NCBI GenBank assembly: GCA_002413095.1 | Contig: DHWI01000029.1 | Location: forward strand, 1,042-6,700 | Length of the DNA: 5,659 nt | Reading direction: 5' to 3' | From: Thermoleophilia bacterium UBA5186 | GTDB lineage: Bacteria; Actinomycetota; Thermoleophilia; Gaiellales; Gaiellaceae | Made by a program: the position numbers and the translations under genes | Notes under the pieces: model-generated | What the model saw: only the letters and a program-made list of their open reading frames with translations | Told to the model about the DNA's origin: nothing | Databases searched by the model: none | In this document: positions 1 to 4,980 of the stretch, one piece after another | Position numbering within the stretch: position 1 is the first letter of the stretch | Layout of the letters: every line of letters starts with the position of its first letter

Positions 1-660
1 GCGATGGTGACGAATCGCATCGTTGCGGTTGCCGCGCGCGAGATGCCCGCGGATCACGAGCTCGTGCAACCGCTCGCGGAGCGGCTCCCGGCAGAGTGCG
101 GCGAGCGCGAGGTCGACGGCGTGGGCAGGCCGATTCTCGGAGAGAGCCCGCTCGGCGGCCGCCTCGACCGCGTGGAGGCGCAACTGACGCAGCCGCTCCC
201 GCTCGAGCTCGAGCCACTCGTCGTACCAGTCCGGCAAGAGGTCACCCTCGAGCTTCTGCTCATCAATGCGCGCCTCGTCGACATCGTCGGAACCATCGAG
301 GACACGCCGCGCCGCCAGGACGAGCTCGTGGACGTCGACGACGACCGTCCGCGCGAGCCGAACGTGGGTCGCGGTCGCCTCCACGACCGCGTGGCCGGGC
401 TGCCGCAGCCGCCAGAGGGTCGAGCGAAGGTTCGCGCACGAACGCTCCTCGTTCGCGTCGAGCCAGAGTGACCCGGCAACGAAAATCCGAAGAAGTGGCC
501 GGTCGTGCAGAGCGAGAAATGCCACGAGCCGCTGGGAGGCGGGCGGCATCCAGACGCTCTCACCGTCACACGAGAGATCGAACCCGTCGAGCAAGCGCAC
601 GACGACGCGCGCCTCGGCATCGTCCGGCGGCGATGCACCGGCCGCAGCCAATCCCTCCAC
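1..660 (-). CDS. SARP-family (BTAD-domain) transcriptional regulator, 3' end outside window
   Basis: The minus strand is open from position 1 up to a TGA just beyond 740, and this frame reads as a Streptomyces antibiotic regulatory protein. With the GTG at 658-660 as start, 220 codons are visible. Residues 21-105 resemble the OmpR-like winged helix (RLLDGFDLSCDG, SQRLVAFLALHDRP, AGSLWLD, then ANLRSTLWRLRQ). Residues 107-220 resemble the bacterial transcriptional activation domain (DVHELVLAAR, LLPDWYDEWLELERERLRQL, LCREPLRERLHELVIRGHLARGNRNDAIRHHR). SARPs are DNA-binding activators that recognise 11-bp-spaced direct repeats. The end lies beyond the left edge, so a stand-alone SARP or a larger AfsR-like protein are both possible. 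The start is uncertain: GTG 658-660 has no clear Shine-Dalgarno. GTG 598-600, directly before the conserved RLLDGF, is the alternative, with a weak GAGG upstream. No in-frame ATG exists. The gene diverges from the contractile-tail operon, which suggests but does not prove that it regulates it. Confidence 0.85.
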   Translation of the reverse strand, partial: MEGLAAAGASPPDDAEARVVVRLLDGFDLSCDGESVWMPPASQRLVAFLALHDRPLLRIFVAGSLWLDANEERSCANLRSTLWRLRQPGHAVVEATATHVRLARTVVVDVHELVLAARRVLDGSDDVDEARIDEQKLEGDLLPDWYDEWLELERERLRQLRLHAVEAAAERALSENRPAHAVDLALAALCREPLRERLHELVIRGHLARGNRNDAIRHHR

Positions 661-737
661 GGGATGGACGTCAGATGCCGCAGCAACGAGGGTCGTCGGA
701 CCGTTGGCTATCGCACGTCCTTCGATTGCTTGAGACC

Positions 738-766
738 ATGATCAACGTTCGCGCGACAGGCGTCAA
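738..766 (-). promoter_or_regulatory. Candidate promoter of the SARP gene
   Basis: Read on the minus strand, TTGACG (761-766) is followed after 17 bp by GATCAT (738-743). The -35 matches the housekeeping consensus at five of six positions and the -10 at four of six. Spacing is ideal. Transcription would start near 730, giving a leader of roughly 70 nt to GTG 660 or 130 nt to GTG 600. Prediction is by pattern only. Confidence 0.45.
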
Positions 767-781
767 GGAGTCTTGCTTGAC
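762..781. repeat. Inverted repeat joining the two divergent -35 boxes
   Basis: GTCAAG (762-767) and CTTGAC (776-781) are perfect inverted 6-bp arms separated by 8 bp. They contain most of the leftward and rightward -35 hexamers. The symmetry may simply follow from two back-to-back consensus -35 boxes, or the dyad may be an operator through which one protein controls both directions. Confidence 0.5.
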
Positions 782-805
782 AGCGCCGGTGCAAATGCTT
801 AGCGT
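777..805 (+). promoter_or_regulatory. Candidate rightward promoter with consensus -35
   Basis: TTGACA (777-782) is a perfect -35 hexamer. After a 17-bp spacer comes TAGCGT (800-805), which fits the actinobacterial TAnnnT -10 pattern. It points towards the tail operon, but a transcript from here would carry about 400 nt of leader before the sheath start. It may therefore drive the operon with a long leader, or a separate short RNA. No start codon with a good ribosome binding site follows closely. Confidence 0.45.
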
Positions 806-921
806 CGGTATCGACCTACATCAGCGTGTGGTTGCGCCGGGCGTGATCAGACTGAGGTGGATGTAGAGGGCTCCCGCGGGTCTATTCTCGTGTCGTGCTT
901 TCTATGTGAAGTTTCGGTTGC

Positions 922-934
922 TCGAAGGGTTCGA
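922..934. repeat. Short perfect dyad TCGAA-GGG-TTCGA
   Basis: Five-base arms TCGAA (922-926) and TTCGA (930-934) flank a GGG spacer. It could be a small operator. The spacing is too short for the actinobacterial LexA box, which has TCGAAC and GTTCGA arms four bases apart. With arms this short it may be chance. Confidence 0.25.
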
Positions 935-992
935 CTCCCGATGTGAGGTCATCTTTCTCCGATGGCAAGCCGCGCGAACGGCGCCCCACGAA

Positions 993-1015
993 GCGGCGCC
1001 TCCGTGAGGCGGCGC
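993..1015. repeat. GC-rich hairpin with repeated GGCGCC
   Basis: Bases 993-1002 pair with 1006-1015 around a CGT loop: nine pairs and one G-G mismatch (996/1012). The nonamer GCGGCGCCT occurs at 993-1001 and again at 1009-1017, and a third GGCGCC lies at 980-985. No T-run follows on either strand, so it is not a standard intrinsic terminator. It could attenuate or stabilise a leader transcript started near 812, or act as DNA-level protein binding sites. GGCGCC is common in DNA of this composition. Confidence 0.4.
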
Positions 1016-1050
1016 CTACTCTCGGCGTGCTGCGGCCGACCAGGCGAGGA

Positions 1051-1149
1051 CGGTGACGCGGCGGTGACGCTGCCGTCACGTCGTCGCAACGCGATCGTCA
1101 CACGGCCGCGACACATGCGCAACGTCACCGTGGCGAGAGGATGACGGGC
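1051..1149 (+). promoter_or_regulatory. Array of 8-9 heptamers at exact 11-bp spacing (SARP- or OmpR/PhoB-type operator candidate)
   Basis: Cut every 11 bp from 1051, the sequence gives these heptamers: CGGTGAC (1051), CGGTGAC (1062), CCGTCAC (1073), TCGCAAC (1084), TCGTCAC (1095), CCGCGAC (1106), GCGCAAC (1117), CCGTGGC (1128) and a weaker GGATGAC (1139). Column 3 is G in the first eight, column 4 is always a pyrimidine, column 6 is A in eight of nine, and column 7 is C in all nine. The base after the heptamer is usually G. Consensus is about CCGYNAC plus a 4-bp spacer. SARP and OmpR/PhoB-family regulators bind heptameric direct repeats with an 11-bp period, so this looks like a cooperative site for such a protein, and the divergent SARP is the obvious candidate. 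The array ends about 65 bp before the sheath start. No convincing -10 box follows it, which could fit an activator-dependent promoter or a site that acts on the promoter pair upstream. Confidence 0.6.
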
Positions 1150-1200
1150 CGCGGCGACACTCTTCGGCAGAGCGAACGAGGCCCGCGTGGTCGGGCAGCG

Positions 1201-1207
1201 AGGAGGT
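1201..1207 (+). promoter_or_regulatory. Strong ribosome binding site that fixes the sheath start
   Basis: AGGAGGT is a full Shine-Dalgarno sequence six bases before GTG 1214. It decides against the longer in-frame GTG at 1187, which would place this motif inside the coding sequence and add nine residues not expected in sheath proteins. Confidence 0.85.
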
Positions 1208-1213
1208 TGCAGC

Positions 1214-3160
1214 GTGCCGGTCGAAACCACCTATCCCGGCGTCTACATCCAGGAGGCTCCCTCCGGGGTGCATACGATCGTCGGTGTCTCGACGTCGGTG
1301 ACAGCGTTCGTCGGAGCTGCCGGCCGTGGGCCTGTTGACAAGGCTGTCCGCATCTTCAGCTTCGCCGACTACCAGCGCACGTTCGGGCCGACGATCGACG
1401 AGGCGAGCCCGATGGGGCACGCCGTCTCCCACTTCTTCGCCAACGGCGGGTCCGAGGCGGTCGTCGTTCGCGCCGCACCCACCAACGCACAGTTCGCGTC
1501 TGTCGTGCTCAAGGACGAAACCCCCGGCGACGTGCTGACGCTGACCGCGGACGGCCGTGGCGCCTGGGCCAACCGCACGGGCGGAATCGGGATCGAGGTC
1601 CAGGTCGCCTACGACAACATCTCGAACCCTGACGACCTCTTCCGGATGGTGATCACGTACTGGATCGTCGACCCTCGGACGAATCAGCCGGCCAAGGGCG
1701 CCGAGGAGAGCTTCATCAACCTCTCGATGTCCCCCTCGCATCCGCGCTACGTTCTCAACGCGCTCGCAACATCACAGCTCGTCGTCGCATCGCTGCCCGG
1801 CGCTCTCGCCCCCGGCCCCCCCGGGACGTCCAAGAGCGAGTCCTCGATCGGCGTCAACGCCAACGTCGGCCCGTCCGCCCGCGCGCTTCGCGTCAGCGTC
1901 GACTTCGGCCCGTCGGTCGATGTGACGCTCGTCCCGGACGCCACCACGGACGTCGCGACGGTGCCGGGGGACATCCTGACCGAGTTGACGACCGCGCTCG
2001 ACACGGCCGGTCTTGCGGGCAAGGTCACCGCATCGCAAGTGGGCGGGGTGTTCACGCTCACCTCGATCGATGCGACGCTCAACTCCTCGGTCACCGTCAC
2101 CCCCGCCTCATCGGCAGATCTCTCGCAGGCACTCAAGCTGGGCCTCGCCTGGGGCGGAGCCGAGGTCTCTGGCTCGGCCGTGCACCGGCCTGCGGTGATC
2201 GCGTCCGGTGCTCCCGCAGGCGCCTTGGCCGGGGGGACCGACGGTACCGGCATGTCCGCCGACGACATCGTCCCGAACAGCGCATCGCGGGGTGCGTTCG
2301 CCCTCAACGAGTTGCTGTTCCCGCGCTTCAACATCCTCTGCCTCCCGGGCGTGACGTCCGACGACCAGGTGCAAATCGGTCGCGCGCTCTCCTACTGCGC
2401 CGACGAGCGCGCCTTCCTCGTCGTGGACAGCCCCGCGAGCGGGTTCGCGGCGATCCCGCCAAACCTCGGCTCGCTGCCCGCACTCGGCGAGCACGGTGCG
2501 ATCTACTACCCGCGGATCCAGGTGACCGAGGCCGTCCCGGGCGGTTCGCGGTCGCTGAACCTGCCGCCGAGCGGCGCCGTCGCGGGTGTGATGGCACGCA
2601 CAGACACCGCGCGCGGAATCTGGAAAGCGCCGGCCGGCCTCGAGGCGGGCATCGTCGGCATCACCGGTCTCGCCAACCCCACCGGCGCGCCTCCGGTCGA
2701 CGACAACCTCTCGGGGCAGCTCAATCCGCACGGCATCAACGTCCTGCGCAGCTTCCCGGCGGCCGGGCCTGTCGTGTGGGGCGCACGGACCCTGCGCGGC
2801 GACGACTCGCTCTCCTCCGAGTTCAAGTACATCCCCGTGCGGAGGCTCACCGACTATCTCGCGAGCTCGCTCTACCTCGGTACGCAGTTCGCCGTCTTCG
2901 AACCGAACGACCCGACGCTCTGGGGCCAGCTCCGGCTCGCCGTCGGCGCGTTCATGCGCGGGCTGTTCCGGCAGGGCGCGTTTCAGCAGAGCGAGAAGCG
3001 CACGGAGTCGGACAGCTTCTTCGTCATCTGCGACTCCACCGTCAACCCGCAGTCCGAGATCGACCTCGGCCGGGTCAACGTCGTCGTTGGGTTCGCGCCG
3101 TTGAAGCCCGCGGAGTTCGTCGTCATCACGATCACGCAGATCTCCCAACTGGAGGGATAA
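1214..3160 (+). CDS. Contractile tail sheath protein
   Basis: This 648-residue protein belongs to the phage tail sheath family. It polymerises around the inner tube and contracts to drive it through a target membrane. The N-terminus carries the sheath signature YPGVYIQEAPSG (7-18), followed by TAFVGAAGRGP (30-40) and FADYQRTFG (50-58). The conserved C-terminal domain shows ARTDTARGIWKAPAG (461-475), LNPHGINVLR (503-512), VWGARTL (521-527), KYIPVRRLTDYL (538-549), FEPNDPTLWGQLR (562-574) and a final beta-rich part, VNVVVGFAPLKPAEFVVITI (621-640), which in known sheaths includes the handshake arm linking subunits. Residues of about 205-325 form a Gly/Ser/Thr/Val-rich insertion, probably a surface domain. 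GTG 1214 has an ideal ribosome binding site. The gene is first in the operon and sits 2 nt before the tube gene, with the tube's GGAGGG ribosome site (3151-3156) in its last codons. Only one sheath gene is visible, whereas PVC/Afp loci carry several paralogues. Identification is secure; whether the particle is an eCIS, tailocin or phage is not. Confidence 0.95.
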   Translation: MPVETTYPGVYIQEAPSGVHTIVGVSTSVTAFVGAAGRGPVDKAVRIFSFADYQRTFGPTIDEASPMGHAVSHFFANGGSEAVVVRAAPTNAQFASVVLKDETPGDVLTLTADGRGAWANRTGGIGIEVQVAYDNISNPDDLFRMVITYWIVDPRTNQPAKGAEESFINLSMSPSHPRYVLNALATSQLVVASLPGALAPGPPGTSKSESSIGVNANVGPSARALRVSVDFGPSVDVTLVPDATTDVATVPGDILTELTTALDTAGLAGKVTASQVGGVFTLTSIDATLNSSVTVTPASSADLSQALKLGLAWGGAEVSGSAVHRPAVIASGAPAGALAGGTDGTGMSADDIVPNSASRGAFALNELLFPRFNILCLPGVTSDDQVQIGRALSYCADERAFLVVDSPASGFAAIPPNLGSLPALGEHGAIYYPRIQVTEAVPGGSRSLNLPPSGAVAGVMARTDTARGIWKAPAGLEAGIVGITGLANPTGAPPVDDNLSGQLNPHGINVLRSFPAAGPVVWGARTLRGDDSLSSEFKYIPVRRLTDYLASSLYLGTQFAVFEPNDPTLWGQLRLAVGAFMRGLFRQGAFQQSEKRTESDSFFVICDSTVNPQSEIDLGRVNVVVGFAPLKPAEFVVITITQISQLEG

Positions 3161-3162
3161 GG

Positions 3163-3657
3163 ATGGCCGAGTTCACCGTCAACGCCCAACGCTACGACCC
3201 GTATCTCGGGTGCAACTTCCGGCTCAAATGGGACGGGCGCTATGTCGCCGGTGTGACGAAGATGAGCGCGCTGAAGCTCACGACCGAGCCCGTGGTGCAC
3301 CGCGAAGGTGGTGATCCCTCGCACGATCGCAAGAGCCCCGGCAGGACGAAGTACGACGCCGTGACACTCGAGCGCGGCGTCACGCACGATCCCGACTTCG
3401 AGAACTGGGCAAACCTCGTCCACTCACTCGAGTCGCCGCTCTCTCTCAAGAATTTCCGCAAGGACATCGTGGTGGACGTCTTCAACGAGGCCGGACAGCT
3501 TGCGATCTCGTACAAGCTCTTCCGCTGCTGGCCGTCCGAGTACCAGGCGCTGCCGGCACTCGACGCCGCCACGGCCGGAGTCGCGATCCAGACGCTGAAG
3601 CTCGAGAACGAAGGCTGGGAACGCGACGTCGCGGTGACCGAGCCGACCGAGCAGTAA
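3163..3657 (+). CDS. Contractile tail inner tube protein (T4 gp19-like)
   Basis: The product of 164 residues has the size expected for inner tube proteins of the T4 gp19-like family, which stack as hexameric rings inside the sheath and are expelled on contraction. Family features are visible in order: YDPYLGCNFRLKWDGR (10-25), VAGVTKMSALKL (28-39), KYDAVTLERGVTHDPDFENWAN (starting near residue 63), YKLFRCWPSEYQALPALDA (starting near residue 116), and the closing strand IQTLKLENEGWERD (141-154). ATG 3163 is preceded by GGAGGG at 3151-3156 with a six-base spacer. The start lies 2 nt after the sheath stop, so the two are co-translated, as is usual for sheath-tube pairs. A second tube paralogue, common in eCIS loci, would lie outside the window if present. 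Confidence 0.93.
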   Translation: MAEFTVNAQRYDPYLGCNFRLKWDGRYVAGVTKMSALKLTTEPVVHREGGDPSHDRKSPGRTKYDAVTLERGVTHDPDFENWANLVHSLESPLSLKNFRKDIVVDVFNEAGQLAISYKLFRCWPSEYQALPALDAATAGVAIQTLKLENEGWERDVAVTEPTEQ

Positions 3658-3664
3658 GGAAGCG

Positions 3665-4309
3665 ATGGGGGTGTCAGCCCTTCTTGCGGCGCTCGACGAG
3701 GACGAGAGCGAAGTCGGGCAGGCGGTTGCGCTGCTGGCGGCAGCCGGCATCGAGAACTCGGACGAGCTGGGACTCGGCGAGGGCGACCGGCTGCTGCTCG
3801 AGCTCTGCCGGAGTGTGACGGGCGCCGACCTCGAGATCGTCGCCGTCTGCCCCGCGTGCGGCCAGCTCTCGGAGGCGGTCGTCTCGCCCGAAGCCGTCCC
3901 GGAGGCGACCTCGCGCATGGTCCCTCTCGGAAAGGGAGGCGGCCTCCGCGAGCCGACGTATCGCGACCTGCGCACGCTTCCGGCCAACCCTGAGGCAGCG
4001 CTGCGCCAGTTGCTCACGCGGTGCGTCGTCGGGTCTCCGTCCCGCGCGCCGGAGCCGGCCGACCTCGAGCTCGTCGACGACTCACTCACCGGGCCGATTG
4101 CCATCGCCTGCACGGCCTGCGGCGAACCGATCGCGGTCGACGTCGACGTGCAGCGTGCCGTCCTCGAACGGCTGGTGCGCCGCGCGCGCGAGATCGACCA
4201 GGAAGTGCATCTGCTTGCGAGCACCTACCACTGGAGCCTCGACGAGATCGAGGCGCTCGGCGACGAGCGCCGGCGCGCGCTCGCCTGGCTGGTTGCGGAG
4301 AGCCGATGA
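3665..4309 (+). CDS. Putative T4-type baseplate hub assembly chaperone with two CxxC pairs
   Basis: This 214-residue protein follows the tube gene after 7 nt. ATG 3665 has an AAGGAAG-like ribosome site. By position and C-terminal pattern it fits the T4 gp26/gp51-like baseplate hub assembly chaperone group found in eCIS and contractile phage loci: the ending YHWSLDEIEALGDERRRALAWLV (starting at residue 188) resembles the helical 'YHW...EI..L...RR' tail of those proteins. The N-terminal third is acidic and helical. Two cysteine pairs, CPAC (62-65) and CTAC (149-152), both followed by G and a short strand, could form one four-cysteine zinc ribbon split by about 85 residues, with YRDLRTLPANPEAALRQLL (starting at residue 99) between them. 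There is no signal peptide or membrane segment, so it probably acts in the cytoplasm during assembly. The tail-locus role is well supported by context; the exact family is inferred from memory of the pattern. Confidence 0.6.
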   Translation: MGVSALLAALDEDESEVGQAVALLAAAGIENSDELGLGEGDRLLLELCRSVTGADLEIVAVCPACGQLSEAVVSPEAVPEATSRMVPLGKGGGLREPTYRDLRTLPANPEAALRQLLTRCVVGSPSRAPEPADLELVDDSLTGPIAIACTACGEPIAVDVDVQRAVLERLVRRAREIDQEVHLLASTYHWSLDEIEALGDERRRALAWLVAESR

Positions 4310-4980
4310 GCGCGCCGTCAGGCACCGCCGCGAGGCTCGTCGGGCGCGCCGGACGGCGCGCGATCGGCCGTCGCCACTCCCCCGGGCTCGTCGAGCTGTC
4401 GCTCCCTCCGAGCGGAGCGCAGGCCTCCCCCTCCGGCGAGCCCGCCCCGGCGGCGACGCCCGGCGCGCGCCCGGCGCCGCCCGTCGCAAGGACCTCGATA
4501 CCCTCCACCGCTTCGGGCCGGGCACAACTGGAACGCGCTGCCGATGCAAGCACCGCGACGCCGCCAACCGCACTCGCGCCGGCCTCGGTCGAGCCGACCG
4601 CGACCGACCTGCCGGCACGCCAGGAGCCCCACCCGCTCGTCCCTCCGCTCGTGACGGTGCAGCCGCCCGGCCCAACTGCACCGCGCACCCGCGGCCACAG
4701 CTCGTCGCCGGCCGCGCTCCCTACGGCGGCGCTCTCGGTTGCCGCATCGCGCGAAGCCGTCGCTCCGCTGACCGTCGCGCCGACGCCGCTCGTCCCGACC
4801 GCGACGCCAGCCGCCCCGGCCGCCGCCACGCCGAGGCCCCCGGCTCCGCCTCCCGTCGTGATCGATCGGATCGAGATCGTCACACCGCCCGCCCGCCCAC
4901 CGGCTCCCGACCCGCTCGCGTCGGTCGCAGCACGACGCGCGGGCCACTCGCGTCACTCACGCCACGCAGGTGCGCGCTGA
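4306..4980 (+). CDS. Pro/Ala-rich low-complexity protein of the tail operon
   Basis: The predicted 224-residue protein starts at ATG 4306, overlapping the previous stop by 4 nt (ATGA), with GGAGAG at 4297-4302. The same frame is open further upstream, but that part lies inside the chaperone gene and is a shadow. Three parts are visible: a basic N-terminus (ARLVGRAGRRAIGRRH, 9-24), a long segment of Pro, Ala, Thr and Ser (about 35-184) that should be disordered, and a C-terminal strand-like motif, PVVIDRIEIVTPPARPPAPDP (starting at residue 183), ending in SRHSRHAGAR. There is no signal peptide or membrane helix. I recall short Pro-rich proteins with a 'V.I.RIEV' C-terminal strand at this place in eCIS and related phage loci, between the chaperone and DUF4255 genes; their function is unknown to me. 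A linker or docking role at the baseplate is a guess. The overlapping junctions on both sides support it as a real gene. Confidence 0.7.
   Translation: MSAPSGTAARLVGRAGRRAIGRRHSPGLVELSLPPSGAQASPSGEPAPAATPGARPAPPVARTSIPSTASGRAQLERAADASTATPPTALAPASVEPTATDLPARQEPHPLVPPLVTVQPPGPTAPRTRGHSSSPAALPTAALSVAASREAVAPLTVAPTPLVPTATPAAPAAATPRPPAPPPVVIDRIEIVTPPARPPAPDPLASVAARRAGHSRHSRHAGAR

Larger units (their letters stand above)
661..1213. other. Divergent gene-free regulatory region
   Basis: This stretch of about 550 bp separates the leftward SARP gene from the rightward tail operon. I see no convincing protein gene in it: the open frames that cross it have Arg/Ser-rich shadow composition, no good ribosome binding sites, and overlap the flanking genes. 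The part from about 720 to 960 is visibly less GC-rich than the coding flanks, as expected for a promoter region. It holds paired promoter candidates (738-805), a small dyad (922-934), a GC-rich hairpin (993-1015) and an 11-bp heptamer array (1051-1149). The region between about 806 and 1050 could be a long 5' leader or a small RNA, but nothing in it matches an RNA family I recognise. Confidence 0.7.

Noticed and set aside
54..686. Minus-strand open frame of 210 codons
   Set aside because: Ser/Arg-rich shadow composition with no recognisable domain. The adjacent minus frame over the same DNA reads as a clear SARP winged helix and BTAD.
4..866. Several plus-strand open frames over the SARP gene
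   Set aside because: Arg/Ala-rich or domain-free translations opposite a well-supported gene; typical of high-GC antisense frames.
873..880. Palindrome CCCGCGGG as a terminator
   Set aside because: It has no loop and no convincing T-run, so it cannot act as a normal hairpin terminator.
927..939. GGGTTCGACTCCC resembling a tRNA T-arm, possible attachment site or tRNA remnant
   Set aside because: Only three stem pairs form, there is no acceptor stem or CCA end, and no D or anticodon arm upstream. It overlaps the small TCGAA/TTCGA dyad and is likely chance.
1187..1213. Longer sheath start at GTG 1187
   Set aside because: The perfect AGGAGGT at 1201-1207 would lie within the coding sequence, and the extra nine residues do not match the usual sheath N-terminus.
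1141..1338. Small plus-strand frame starting at ATG 1141
   Set aside because: GAGAGG lies directly against the ATG with no spacer, the frame runs into the sheath gene, and its Arg-rich translation matches nothing I know.
1076..1741. Minus-strand open frame of 221 codons across the array and sheath start
   Set aside because: Composition is that of an antisense shadow of the sheath gene, with no ribosome site or domain. It does not explain the 11-bp periodicity.
2108..3148. Minus-strand open frame of 346 codons opposite the sheath
   Set aside because: Arg/Glu/Asp/Val-rich shadow of a high-GC gene; the plus strand encodes unmistakable sheath motifs here.
4086..4883. Minus-strand Gly/Ala-rich open frame of 265 codons
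   Set aside because: Antisense of the Pro/Ala-rich gene, whose overlaps with both neighbours favour the plus strand.
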